Shown: positions 42,441 through 51,451 of the stretch, piece after piece
How positions within the stretch are numbered: position 1 is the first letter of the stretch
Layout of the letters: each line of letters starts with the position of its first letter
Assembly (NCBI RefSeq): GCF_017357105.1
Contig: NZ_CP071596.1
Span: 1,550,001 to 1,614,000, forward strand
DNA: 64,000 bases
Source of the DNA: Natronosalvus caseinilyticus
GTDB taxonomy: Archaea; Halobacteriota; Halobacteria; Halobacteriales; Natrialbaceae
Direction of reading: 5' to 3'
Program-made: the position numbers and the translations under genes
Notes under the pieces: generated by a model
Told to the model about the DNA's origin: nothing
Database searches by the model: none
Seen by the model: only the letters and a program-made list of their open reading frames with translations

Positions 42441-43549
42441 CCGGCGACATCTCCATCGCCGACCCCGACCTGGGCGAGGGGGTCTACGATCGGGTCCACG
42501 CGATTCTCGAGAGCGGCCAGCTCGCAGACGGCCCCGAGGTCCGACGCTTCGAGTCCGAGTTCGCCGACTACTGCGGCGCCGAGCACGGCGTCGCGACGAC
42601 GAACGGGACCACGGCGCTGGTGACCGCCCTCGAGGCGCTGGGCGTCGAGGCGGGTGACGCGGTCGTCACCTCGCCGTTCTCGTTCGTCGCCAGCGCGAAC
42701 GCGATCCGGCTGGCTGGAGCGACGCCGGTCTTCGCCGACGTCGACCTCGAGACGTACACGGTCGACCCCGAGGCCGTCGAGGCGGTCGTGTGCGAGCGCG
42801 AGGACGTCGTCGGCATCCTGCCGGTCCACCTCTACGGGTTGCCCGCAGCGATGGGCCCCCTGTGCGAGATCGCCGAGGCGAACGACCTATTCGTCCTGGA
42901 GGACGCCTGCCAGGCCCACGGCGCGGCCATCGACGGTGAGCGCGTCGGCAGCCTCGGGGACGCCGCCTGCTTCTCGTTTTACCCGACGAAGAACATGACG
43001 ACCGGCGAGGGTGGCATGATCACGACCGACAGCCAGGACGTGGCGAACGCCGCCGCGAGCTACGTCAACCACGGCCGGGACGTGACCGGAACGCGCGGCT
43101 ACGACCACGTCTCCCTCGGCGGGAACCACCGCATGACCAGCCTCGCCGCCGCCATCGGCCGGGCGCAACTCGAGCGCCTGACGGACTTCACGGAGGCGAG
43201 GCAGGCGAACGCAGCGTACTACGACGACGGGTTGGCCGACGTGCCGGTGGAGACGCCGACCGTCCCCGACGGGATGACCCACGTCTACCACCAGTACACC
43301 GTCGCGACGACCGACCGGGACGACCTCGCCGCCTGGCTCGAAGAGCGCGGGATCGGGACGGGTATCTACTACCCGACGCCGATTCACCGCCAGCCGGCCT
43401 ACGAGACGGTGAGCACGGCGGCCGCGACGCTGCCGAACGCCGAACGGGCCGCCGAGCGCGTGCTGTCGCTGCCCGTCCACCCGAACCTCGAACCCGCAGA
43501 CCGCGAGCGGGTCGTGCAAGCGATTACCGACTACTACGACTCACAATGA
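42437..43549 (+). CDS. DegT/DnrJ/EryC1-family PLP aminotransferase (WbpE-like)
   Basis: 370 residues from ATG 42437, MTGDISIADPDLGEGVYDRV. Family landmarks: FADYCGAEHGVATTNGTTALVTAL, VVTSPFSFVASANAIRLAGATPVFAD, EDACQAHGAAIDG and FSFYPTKNMTTGEGGMI, where the PLP lysine is in PTKNM; HYNHR-type end seen as GGNHRMTSLAAAIGRAQL. It would aminate the 3-keto sugar made by the oxidase encoded next. ATGA overlaps join it to both neighbours. Confidence 0.92.
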   Translation: MTGDISIADPDLGEGVYDRVHAILESGQLADGPEVRRFESEFADYCGAEHGVATTNGTTALVTALEALGVEAGDAVVTSPFSFVASANAIRLAGATPVFADVDLETYTVDPEAVEAVVCEREDVVGILPVHLYGLPAAMGPLCEIAEANDLFVLEDACQAHGAAIDGERVGSLGDAACFSFYPTKNMTTGEGGMITTDSQDVANAAASYVNHGRDVTGTRGYDHVSLGGNHRMTSLAAAIGRAQLERLTDFTEARQANAAYYDDGLADVPVETPTVPDGMTHVYHQYTVATTDRDDLAAWLEERGIGTGIYYPTPIHRQPAYETVSTAAATLPNAERAAERVLSLPVHPNLEPADRERVVQAITDYYDSQ

Positions 43550-44532
43550 CGAAACAGACTACTTCGACGGAGACGGTACGGGCCGGCGTCATCGGCGTCG
43601 GCTCGATGGGAGAGAACCACGCGCGCGTCTACAGCGAGTGCCGGGACGTCGACCTCGTCGGCGTCAGCGACCTCGACGAGGCACTCGCGGAGACGGTCGC
43701 CGCCCGTTACGGCACCGCCGCCGTGCCGATGGACGACCTGCTCGCGAACTGCGACGTCGTCACCGTCGCGGTGCCTACCCACGCTCACTACGAGACGGTC
43801 TCGGCGTGTCTCGAGGCCGGCGTGCACGTGCTGGTCGAGAAGCCGATCGCCGAAACCGTTGAGCAGGGCCGCTCTCTTGCGCGGAAGGCCGAGGAGGCCG
43901 GCCTCGTTCTGCAGGTCGGCCACATCGAGCGGTTCAACCCGGCCGTCGACACTCTCGAGTCGGTCATCGCCGACCTGGACGTGATCGCCGTCGAGGCCGA
44001 GCGTCTCGGCCCGCCGGTCGATCGGACGGCGACCGACGGCGTCGTCCTCGACCTGATGATCCACGACATCGACGTCGTCGGCTCGTTGCTCGAGTCCCGT
44101 CCCGAGGTGGTCTCGGCGACGAGCACCGACGACGGCCAGTACGCGACGGCGACGATGACGGCCGACGACGTGATCGTCTCGCTGACGGCGAGTCGCCGCA
44201 CCCAGAAGAAGGTGCGACGGCTCACGGTGACCGCCAGCGAGTGCCTCGTCGAGGTCGACTACCTCCAGCAGTCGGTGCTGATCCACCGGGATTCTTACCC
44301 CGAGTACGTCACCGACGAGGGGACGAACCGCCACCGACACGAGAGCGTCGTCGAGCGCCCGCGCGTCGAGAACGGCGAACCACTCAAGCGCGAACTCGAG
44401 TCGTTCGTCGACGCCGTGCGAAACGGCGACGAGCCGGTGGTCACTGGCGAAGACGGCGTGGCCGCCCTCGAGATGGTCGAACGGATCGACCGGTTCGTCG
44501 CCGACGAGGATCAGGAGGTGGTCGCTCGATGA
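43546..44532 (+). CDS. Gfo/Idh/MocA-family oxidoreductase (WbpB-like)
   Basis: 328 residues. VRAGVIGVGSMGENHARVYSEC is the NAD-binding site (GxGxMG); VAVPTHAHYETVSACLEAGVHVLVEKPIAETVEQG contains the conserved EKP of this family; LQVGHIERFNPAV and DLMIHDIDVV are substrate-side motifs. In the UDP-diacetamido-glucuronate pathway WbpB oxidises the 3-hydroxyl of UDP-GlcNAcA. The cassette context fits that role better than inositol metabolism. Confidence 0.92.
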   Translation: MTKQTTSTETVRAGVIGVGSMGENHARVYSECRDVDLVGVSDLDEALAETVAARYGTAAVPMDDLLANCDVVTVAVPTHAHYETVSACLEAGVHVLVEKPIAETVEQGRSLARKAEEAGLVLQVGHIERFNPAVDTLESVIADLDVIAVEAERLGPPVDRTATDGVVLDLMIHDIDVVGSLLESRPEVVSATSTDDGQYATATMTADDVIVSLTASRRTQKKVRRLTVTASECLVEVDYLQQSVLIHRDSYPEYVTDEGTNRHRHESVVERPRVENGEPLKRELESFVDAVRNGDEPVVTGEDGVAALEMVERIDRFVADEDQEVVAR

Positions 44533-46019
44533 GTCGGGCGACGACGGCCCTCTATGGCGGGCCAGATACCGAGGCCGCGAAACGACGGGCGCTGACGAAC
44601 GGATCGGTTCCGATCGCGGTGTACGGCCTCGGCAAGATGGGGCTCCCCCTCGCCGCGGTCTTCGCCGAGGGGACGGGCGCCGTGACCGGCGTCGACGTCG
44701 ATCCCGCGATCGTCGAGTCGGTGAACGCCGGTCGGAGTCACGTCGGCGGCGAACCCGGTCTCGACGACCTCGTCGCCGAGCAGGTTTCACGGGGTCGACT
44801 GCGGGCGACGACCGACGGGGCCGCTGCTGCCAGCGAGGCGCGCGTCCACGTGATCATCGTCCCGACGCTGATCACCGACGACGACGAACCGGAACCGGAC
44901 CTCTCGATTATCGAGGCGGTCCTGGAGGACGTCGCCAGTGGGCTCGAGCCAGGCGACCTCGTGATCGCCGAATCAACCTTGCCGCCGGGCACGTGTCGGG
45001 ACGTCATCGCCCCACACCTGACGGCCCGAAGCGGGCTCGAGTCCGGCTCGTTCGGCGTCGCGTTCTGCCCGGAGCGAACCGCCTCGGGGACGGCCCTGCG
45101 GGACATCCGCGGGCAGTACCCGAAGGTCGTCGGCGGCGTCGACGAGGCGAGCGGCCGGGCGGCCGCGCTGATCTACGACGAACTCTCGGACAACGCGGTC
45201 CACCTGGTCTCGGACGCGACGACGGCGGAAGCCGTCAAGGTGTTCGAGGGGGTCTACCGCGACGTCAACATCGCGCTGGCGAACCAGCTCGCGGGCACCG
45301 CCGACGACCTCGGGATCTCGGTGCGCGAGGCGATCGAGACGGCCAACCACATCCCGATGTGTCACCTGCACGACCCGGGGCCGGGCGTCGGCGGCCACTG
45401 CATCCCCTACTACCCGCACTTCCTGCTCGCCCAGACCGAGGCCCCGCTCTCGATGGTCGAACTCGGTCGCGAGGTCAATCGCGAGATGCCCGCGCGCGCG
45501 GTGGCGATGCTCGAGGCGGCGCTCGACGGTACGGGCACGGACGAGAGTAAAAGCCGGGGGAAGGAACCCGCGGACAGCCTCGAGGACGCCACGGTCCTCG
45601 TCCTCGGGTTCACCTACCGACCGGGCGTCGAGGAGACGCGAGCCTCCCCCGCCATCGGCGTCGTCGAGTCCCTCTGCGAGCGCGACGCCGAGGTCTGGGG
45701 CTGCGACCCGCTGGTCGACCCGACCGACTTCGGCGCTCGAGCGATCGACGTCGAGGACCTGGCCTCGGGTCCCGCGTTCGATGCGGCGATTCTCGTCACG
45801 CCCCAGGACGCCTTCGAGCGAATCCCGTGGGCCGACCTCGAGCCGATGGTGGTCCTCGACGGCCGGGACGTGCTCTCGCTGTCGAACACGGACCACCGGG
45901 TCGTCACGCTCGGCGGCGCGCGCGACGGTCGGCCGACGGTCGTCGACGGCGACGTGCCGACCGAAACCGGCACCTCGACGATCGGTCGCCCGGCGGCGTT
46001 CGACGCGACCGGACGGTAG
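44529..46019 (+). CDS. Nucleotide-sugar dehydrogenase (WbpA/WecC-like UDP-GlcNAc 6-dehydrogenase)
   Basis: 496 residues from ATG 44529. IAVYGLGKMGLPLAAVFAEG is the NAD site, ESTLPPGTC and AEAVKVFEGVYRDVNIALANQLA the central helix with conserved Lys, and GPGVGGHCIPYYPHFL the catalytic cysteine motif. LVLGFTYRPGVEETRASPAIGVVESL begins the C-terminal UDP-binding half. A charged insert (DESKSRGKEPADSLED) precedes it. The enzyme oxidises UDP-GlcNAc at C6 to the uronate, the first step of the cassette's pathway, although it is encoded last. Confidence 0.92.
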   Translation: MSRATTALYGGPDTEAAKRRALTNGSVPIAVYGLGKMGLPLAAVFAEGTGAVTGVDVDPAIVESVNAGRSHVGGEPGLDDLVAEQVSRGRLRATTDGAAAASEARVHVIIVPTLITDDDEPEPDLSIIEAVLEDVASGLEPGDLVIAESTLPPGTCRDVIAPHLTARSGLESGSFGVAFCPERTASGTALRDIRGQYPKVVGGVDEASGRAAALIYDELSDNAVHLVSDATTAEAVKVFEGVYRDVNIALANQLAGTADDLGISVREAIETANHIPMCHLHDPGPGVGGHCIPYYPHFLLAQTEAPLSMVELGREVNREMPARAVAMLEAALDGTGTDESKSRGKEPADSLEDATVLVLGFTYRPGVEETRASPAIGVVESLCERDAEVWGCDPLVDPTDFGARAIDVEDLASGPAFDAAILVTPQDAFERIPWADLEPMVVLDGRDVLSLSNTDHRVVTLGGARDGRPTVVDGDVPTETGTSTIGRPAAFDATGR

Positions 46020-46048
46020 TTCGCGCTTTTCGTCGGTCGAGAGCGACG

Positions 46049-46155
46049 CAGGGACTGGTTAGCCAACGGCGAGCGAGCCGACAGGAACCGGTTAGCCGAC
46101 CGCAAGCTCCTCGTCGGTCGAGAACGGCGCAGGGACCGATTAGCCAACCGAGAGC
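46049..46155. repeat. Three imperfect 26-bp direct repeats
   Basis: Copies at 46049-46074, 46082-46107 and 46130-46155 share CAGG(G)AC.G.TTAGCC and end AGC. The first and third also share a preceding CGTCGGTCGAGA. They lie between the UDP-sugar dehydrogenase stop codon and the next gene. Confidence 0.75.
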
Positions 46156-46307
46156 CATCGTAGCCGGTCCTGACTCGCTGGAAGCCGAAGAATAACGAAA
46201 CCACCGCCAGTCGTCCGTCCGTTCATGACCGAACTGTTCGCGCTCGAGCGGGCCGGTGGCTGTCGCGTGGCCTCGACCTCGACTTCGAGGGATCGGCAGT
46301 GGTCGAT

Positions 46308-47816
46308 GTGAAGACCGTCGTCTTCGCGTTCGAGGGCGTGACGAACCGACACCTCGAGCGCTTTGCCGACGTGATGCCGACCGTTTCTGGCCTTCGAACC
46401 GACGGCGTCTCGGGGTCGCTCGAGTCGACCGTTCCGGCCAGTCCGGCGAGCGCCTGGGCGTCGCTCTTGACGGGGACCGACCCGAGTTTCCACGGCGTCT
46501 TCGACGACGCCGTCCGCGCGAGCTACCCCGACGACGATTGTCGGCCAGCCTCCGCCATCGACGTCCGCCGGCCGACCCTTTGGGCGTACCTCACCGGCGA
46601 GGGGGGCTCCACGGTGGCCTGTGGAGTACCGATGACCGACCCGCCGGGACCGGTGAGCGGCGTCGTGGTTCCCGGACGGCGCCCCGCGGGGTCTGTCGAC
46701 GGCCGTCTGTCGGATGATCCCGCGGACGCGAGACTCCCGTCCGGCTCACCCGGCTCGCCGTGGACGCTCCGGGACCTCGAGGACCCCGCCGAGGTGCCGA
46801 CGCTCCTCGAGACGCGACGTCGCCTCGCTTGCGATTTGCTCGAGGCCGAGCCATGGGAGCTGGCGCTCGTCCACGTTCCGGTCGCCGATCCGGACCTCCT
46901 CGAGACCGTCGACGCGGACGTTGGCGACCGCGCCCTCGAGGCCGCGTGCCGGGCTGCGGATCGACTCGTCCGGGACGTCCTCGAGGTCGCTCCCGAGGAA
47001 TCGACCGTCATCGGGTGTTCGCCGCTCGGCGTCGAGCGCTCGCGAGGGTATCGCGTCCACGTCAACGAGGTGCTCGCCGATCACGACCTGCTCGAGCGGA
47101 ACGCACGAAACTGTCGGTGGCGACCCGGCGTCCTCGAATCGGTGCTCAGCGTCGTCTCTGGGGCGCTCGGTGGCGGTTTTCACGCGAACAGAAAGGACGT
47201 CGACGGGTACCGGTGGGCGACCTCGGAGGCGTTCTTCCCGAGTGCGACCGGTGCAGGGGTCCGTCTCAACGTCGCCGGCCGGGAGCGCTACGGTCGAGTC
47301 GTCAACTCCACGTACGAGGAGACCCGGTCGCGGGTGCTCGAGGCGCTGGCCGACCTCGCGGATCCGGACGGGAACCCCGCCCTCGAGTTCGCCTGCCGAC
47401 GTGAGCACCTCTACGAGGGGCCGTTCGCTCGCGAAGCACCCGATGTCCTCGTCTCCACGGCGGGGACGAACTGTACGGTGTCGGCCGCTCCCGCGAATCG
47501 GGTATTCACGCGGCTCGAGGGCGTGACGCGAACGGGTGTCGGGACGTTCTTCGCGTCCGGGCCGACGATCCAGGTGTCCCCGGAACCGGTTTGTCTCACC
47601 GCCGCGGACGTCGCGCCGCTGGTGATGGCGACGCTGAGTCGCCCGGTTCCCCGTCTGATGACCGGGCGCGATCCGTCGGCGCTGACGACTGCCCCTGTCG
47701 GATACGGCACATACGCGAACGTCGCGCACGGCACGGCCTGTGACGACCCCACGTTCGACGATGCGCGCCTGGGGGAGCGCCTCGAGGAGTTCGATTACCG
47801 GTCTCGAAACAACTGA
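46308..47816 (+). CDS. AP-superfamily protein lacking key metal ligands (probable pseudoenzyme)
   Basis: 502 residues from GTG 46308 (KTVVFAFEGVTNRHL; GTG 46299 possible). The fold matches the AP/phosphodiesterase neighbours: TVPASPASAWASLLTGTDPSFHGVF around the nucleophile, APDVLVSTAG, GVGTFFASGPTI and LTAADVAPLVMATLSRPVPRLMTGRDP. But the first metal Asp is Glu (FAFEGV), the SDHG motif is GCSP (residues 236-239), and the DxxxH pair is incomplete (VADPDLLETV). It may be catalytically dead, or act with another chemistry. It ends LGERLEEFDYRSRNN, a weak form of the common C-terminal signature. An AATAACGAAA element lies about 115 nt upstream. Confidence 0.75.
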   Translation: MKTVVFAFEGVTNRHLERFADVMPTVSGLRTDGVSGSLESTVPASPASAWASLLTGTDPSFHGVFDDAVRASYPDDDCRPASAIDVRRPTLWAYLTGEGGSTVACGVPMTDPPGPVSGVVVPGRRPAGSVDGRLSDDPADARLPSGSPGSPWTLRDLEDPAEVPTLLETRRRLACDLLEAEPWELALVHVPVADPDLLETVDADVGDRALEAACRAADRLVRDVLEVAPEESTVIGCSPLGVERSRGYRVHVNEVLADHDLLERNARNCRWRPGVLESVLSVVSGALGGGFHANRKDVDGYRWATSEAFFPSATGAGVRLNVAGRERYGRVVNSTYEETRSRVLEALADLADPDGNPALEFACRREHLYEGPFAREAPDVLVSTAGTNCTVSAAPANRVFTRLEGVTRTGVGTFFASGPTIQVSPEPVCLTAADVAPLVMATLSRPVPRLMTGRDPSALTTAPVGYGTYANVAHGTACDDPTFDDARLGERLEEFDYRSRNN

Positions 47817-47915
47817 AACGGGTTACACACTGCCGCCGATACCTCTGGCTACCAGGGGATGAAATGACGTCCAGTGGCTACTATCGCTCGAGGCCGAGGT
47901 ATCCTGGCCGTCGAA

Positions 47916-48671
47916 CTATCGGTCTCTCATACTATCCGCCTCGAACGCCTCGAGCGCGTCTCCGGTCACTCCCTCACGTGAGAGCAGCGTCAGAAGGTCG
48001 TCGGGTTCGATCTCGGTATCGCCGCGGGGAGTCAACACGGCGTCGTCGCGCTCAATGGCGATCACGAGTACGTCGTCGGGGAGGACGCCCTCCCTAGCGG
48101 CGCGCTCGAGCGAGAGCCCCGCGATGGGGGCCGATTCGGCGACGGTCACCTCGACGACCTCGGCGCCGCCGGTCAGGCTGATGTAATCTGAGAGTGGCTG
48201 TGGCGTCCGGTCGTCGGGGCCGAAGGGGCGGTAGGCCTGGTAGTGTTCGGCCTGGAGCAAGTCCTCGTCCTCGATGTCGATTCCGAGGGAGGCGATCTCG
48301 CGGGCGATTCGGCGCAGATCGTTCGTGTCCGTACCGACGGCGAGCACGTGGAGGTTTCGTCGACCGGTCATGAGCTCGCGGACGTTGATCACGCCGGGAA
48401 TCAGTCGCACCTGGTGGGCCATGCGCTCGCGGTCGTCGACCGGGGCGTTACAGAGGTAGAGATTCCGTAACCGGCCGTCGCCGCGCTCGAAGTCGACGTT
48501 CGCGTGATAGCCCTCGATCACGCCCGCCTCCTCGAGTTGCCCGATTCGGTTGCGGATCGTCGCCGCCGAAACGCCCACCTCGTCGGCGATCATCGGCGCC
48601 GAGGTGGACCGCGCGTCCTCCATGAGGGCGTGGATGATGCGCCTGTTGACCTCGTCCAGACGAATGTCCAT
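47916..48671 (-). CDS. Lrp/AsnC-type regulator with C-terminal RCK (TrkA-C) domain
   Basis: 251 residues. MDIRLDEVNRRIIHALMEDARSTSAPMIADEVGVSAATIRNRIGQLEEAGVI is the AsnC helix-turn-helix; an Lrp-like ligand domain follows (VRLIPGVINVRELMTGRRNLHVLAVG), then a TrkA-C domain from about residue 165 (GGAEVVEVTVAESAPIAGLSLERAAREGVLPDDVLVIAIERDD). RCK domains sense nucleotides or ions, so it may link potassium or second messengers to transcription. TTAATAC about 21-29 nt upstream fits a leaderless start. Confidence 0.9.
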   Translation of the reverse strand: MDIRLDEVNRRIIHALMEDARSTSAPMIADEVGVSAATIRNRIGQLEEAGVIEGYHANVDFERGDGRLRNLYLCNAPVDDRERMAHQVRLIPGVINVRELMTGRRNLHVLAVGTDTNDLRRIAREIASLGIDIEDEDLLQAEHYQAYRPFGPDDRTPQPLSDYISLTGGAEVVEVTVAESAPIAGLSLERAAREGVLPDDVLVIAIERDDAVLTPRGDTEIEPDDLLTLLSREGVTGDALEAFEADSMRDR

Positions 48672-48723
48672 ACGGTCCGTTCACGCGACAGTATTAAGGA
48701 GACTGCGTTTCGCTTCCTCGAGA

Positions 48724-48927
48724 TCAATCGATGGGGTACTCGACGATCTCGTCGTGGTCGCAGTGGGGACACCGACTCGTCTTCGGGTCGACCGTGGTCC
48801 CACAGTTTCGACACTCGTAGACGACCGTCGTCGGCCCGTCCACGTGGGCGCCGCGTGGCGCGTCGGGTGACTCCGGCTCGGTGTCTGTCCCCGGCAGGAG
48901 TCCAGTGAATAGATCGGAGAGTGACAT
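48724..48927 (-). CDS. Small zinc-ribbon protein
   Basis: 67 residues from ATG 48927 (MSLSDLFTGLLPGTDTEPES). The C-terminal half YECRNCGTTVDPKTSRCPHCDHDEIVEYPID has two CxxC pairs, a rubredoxin-like knuckle pair for one zinc. Other haloarchaeal proteins with this layout are single-domain and of unknown function. A minus-strand CTTATAC lies about 33 nt upstream. Confidence 0.78.
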   Translation of the reverse strand: MSLSDLFTGLLPGTDTEPESPDAPRGAHVDGPTTVVYECRNCGTTVDPKTSRCPHCDHDEIVEYPID

Positions 48928-49254
48928 TGATCGTCCTGACAGCCGCTTCAATGTTCACCAGTATAAGCGTTTCGTCGGCTATCGATAGAGGGTATTTATA
49001 TTCGATTGTTGGAGCCGAAACTCCCGATACCCTTGAGTTCGTCAACCGGCCCAGGTGTGACTCGCGTCTGACGGACGTCGCTCGACGCTCGAGGTCGATG
49101 CTCGAGGTCGACGCTCGAGGCTCCGTTCGACGTCGAGACTCGCCTCGAGTTGGGTCCGGTCGAGCCCCGAAACCGGGGGCGACTCGATACAGGTTCCTGC
49201 CTCGAGGCGAAGGCCGTCCCTAACAAAGCGCGTTCCCGGTGGTCTCTCGGTCGA
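48928..49254. other. Divergent intergenic region with 13-bp repeats
   Basis: About 330 bp. A 13-bp unit GACGCTCGAGGTC is repeated nearly three times (49084-49120). CTAACAAAGC, a partial match to the GATAACAAAG element, begins at 49220, 35 nt before ATG 49255, with its end at TATA distance. No gene is supported. Confidence 0.5.
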
Positions 49255-50217
49255 ATGGACGTACTCACGCTCACGAACGCCGCGGACGCGCCGTTTTTGA
49301 ACCAGCAACAGGCTGCCCTCGAGCGCTGCGGCGTTCGATTCGAGACGCTGTCGGTCGCCGGCGACGTGACCGGCGAGAACGCTCGCGGGCCGCTCGAGTA
49401 CCTCCAGTTCTTCCGGACGGTGCGCCGCGAACTGGATCGCGAATACGACCTGATCCACGCCCACTACGGGCTCACGGCCCCGATGGCGCTCGCCCAGCGA
49501 CGGGTGCCGGTCGTCTGCTCGCTCTGGGGATCGGACGTCCACGGCCCCGTCGCACCCGTGAGTCGCTTCTGTGCACCCTTCTGTGACGAGGTGATCGTCA
49601 TGTCCGAGGCGATGGCCGACGCGCTCGGTCGGGAGTGTCGCGTGATCCCCGACGGCGTCGACCTCGAGACCTTTCGGCCGGGGTCACAGGCGGCCGCTCG
49701 TGACCGCGTCGGCTGGCCCACCGACGAGCACGCGGTCCTGTTCCCATACGCGCCCGACCGGTCGGTGAAGAACTACCCGCGGGCGAAACGGATCGTCGAC
49801 CGCGCCGACGGCCGCCTCGAGCGGCCCGTCTCCCTGCGGACGATTACGGGCGTCGACCACGACGAGATGCCCCACTACATGAACGCCGCCGACGCCCTCC
49901 TGGTGACCTCCCACAGTGAGGGTTCGCCAAACGCGGTCAAGGAGGCGATGGCCTGTGACCTCCCGGTGGTCGCCGTCGACGTCGGTGACGTGCGCGAACG
50001 CCTCGAAGGTGTCTCCCCGTCGTGCGTGGCCGACGCGGACGACGTCCTGGTCGAGGGACTGACGACGATCCTCGAGTCGGGGGCCCGGTCGAACGGCCGC
50101 AAGGCCGCTCGCGAGGTGAGTCTGGAGCGCACGACCGACGCCGTCCTCGAGGTCTACGAGTCGGTAACGGGGCTCGAGCGCGCAGACCAGCGGCGAACGC
50201 GAGTGGCGCGGTCCTGA
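49255..50217 (+). CDS. Glycosyltransferase family 4
   Basis: 320 residues from ATG 49255 (MDVLTLTNAADAPFLNQQQAALE). HAHYGLTAPMALAQRRVPVVCSLWGSDVHG is the GT4 acceptor-side motif; VIPDGVDLETFRPGS and FPYAPDRSVKNYPRAKRIVD start the donor domain; SEGSPNAVKEAMACDLPVVAVDVGD carries EX7E (E222, E230). It is shorter than most GT4 enzymes but complete. Together with the deacetylase and AP genes it repeats the trio in the first glycan locus. Confidence 0.9.
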   Translation: MDVLTLTNAADAPFLNQQQAALERCGVRFETLSVAGDVTGENARGPLEYLQFFRTVRRELDREYDLIHAHYGLTAPMALAQRRVPVVCSLWGSDVHGPVAPVSRFCAPFCDEVIVMSEAMADALGRECRVIPDGVDLETFRPGSQAAARDRVGWPTDEHAVLFPYAPDRSVKNYPRAKRIVDRADGRLERPVSLRTITGVDHDEMPHYMNAADALLVTSHSEGSPNAVKEAMACDLPVVAVDVGDVRERLEGVSPSCVADADDVLVEGLTTILESGARSNGRKAAREVSLERTTDAVLEVYESVTGLERADQRRTRVARS

Positions 50218-50385
50218 ACGCAGGGCGACCGTAGACGATTCTGAACACGGGCGGCCTGCACGCGTAAGTGGTCCCTAACCGAAGTCCAAAACTATTATTT
50301 CTATAGTTATAACCAGGATCTCATCGATAGGCCGTCCACGTCACGGGAACGACCACGTCGTTCCCGATACCGGTCGCGGACCTGA

Positions 50386-51378
50386 TCAGTCGTCGCCACC
50401 GACGGTTTGCGTGATACTCGTCTCGATCCCCTCCTCGTCCGCGTTCTCGCTTTCGTCGGCGTCCTCGGCCGACTTGCCGACTCGAGCGGCGACCTCGTCC
50501 ATCGTCTCCACGGTGAGGTCGGTTTCTCGACGCTGCTGGTCGATGTAGGCGAGGATTGCCCGCATTCGCTCGTCGTCGCGGTCGGTCGTGAGGTTGTTCG
50601 GGTGGAGCCAGAGGTGACAGAGCCGGTCGTCGTCGGCCGCGACGGCCTGATCGATCGCCCGGCGGGCCGTGACGACCATCGGGTCGGTCCAGACGGACTC
50701 GGCGACGGTGCGGGCGACGCTCTCGAATCCGAAGCAAAACAGCGAGGCCGGCACGTTCACCAGGCCGTGCTCGTCGACCGTTGGTTCGACTAGCACCGAG
50801 CGCCCGCCCAGGCCAGTCTCGAGGACCGCCCGGAACCCCTCCGGCGTCGACGTTCGGCCCCGGTAGGCGGTGAACCCCGCCTCGGCGAGCGCGGCCCGGT
50901 GGCCGACGTTGTTTCGCGGGTAGACGAACGACGAGCACTCGAGGCCCCACTCGTCGGCCAGGTCGAGCGCCCGCTCGAACTCGGCGCGAGCCAGTTCCCG
51001 ATCGGTGCTCGGCGCGCCGAAGAGGACGTGAGAGAAGGAGTGACTCGCGAACTCGTGGTCGACCGGCGACTCGAGCACGGACCGGACCAGGTCGGGACCG
51101 AACCGGAGGTCGGGGCGATCCTTCCAGTCGGTCCGCTCACGCTCGAACCAGCCAGCCGGGGCGGGGTGGTCGACGTGGCGGCCGTCGCAGTCTTCGAGCA
51201 TGAGGTGGCCGACGACGGCCCACGTGGCGGGGACGTCGTAGGCCTCGAAGGCCTCGCGGAGGGCGTGCCAGCCGCGTCGGCAGCGCTCGATGCGGTCGGC
51301 CGGTGGTGGGTGGAGGTCGAGAAATCCCCAGCCGAGCTCGGCGTCGACCGAGACGACGACGCTACCCACGACGGTCAC
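50386..51378 (-). CDS. Polysaccharide deacetylase (NodB-like)
   Basis: 330 residues, GTG start at 51378 (MTVVGSVVVSVDAELGWGF), with the metal Asp in SVDAE. Motif 2 is DHEFASHSFSHVLF (HxxxH), motif 3 FVYPRNNVGHRAALAEAGF, and LCHLWLHPNNL the late His motif. The set is complete for a zinc-dependent deacetylase. No signal peptide, so it acts inside the cell, as with the other two in the window. The last 30 residues are acidic. A CATAACAAAA element lies about 74 nt upstream on its strand. Confidence 0.85.
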   Translation of the reverse strand: MTVVGSVVVSVDAELGWGFLDLHPPPADRIERCRRGWHALREAFEAYDVPATWAVVGHLMLEDCDGRHVDHPAPAGWFERERTDWKDRPDLRFGPDLVRSVLESPVDHEFASHSFSHVLFGAPSTDRELARAEFERALDLADEWGLECSSFVYPRNNVGHRAALAEAGFTAYRGRTSTPEGFRAVLETGLGGRSVLVEPTVDEHGLVNVPASLFCFGFESVARTVAESVWTDPMVVTARRAIDQAVAADDDRLCHLWLHPNNLTTDRDDERMRAILAYIDQQRRETDLTVETMDEVAARVGKSAEDADESENADEEGIETSITQTVGGDD

Positions 51379-51451
51379 CTGCCACCCGCTCGCGGTCGCG
51401 ACTCGTGGCGTCGACGGGAGCGAACATAGCTGGTGGATTCTCCCGTAATGG

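Noticed and set aside
46049-46155. Possible CRISPR array
   Set aside because: Only three imperfect copies, irregular spacing, no cas genes and no palindromic repeat.
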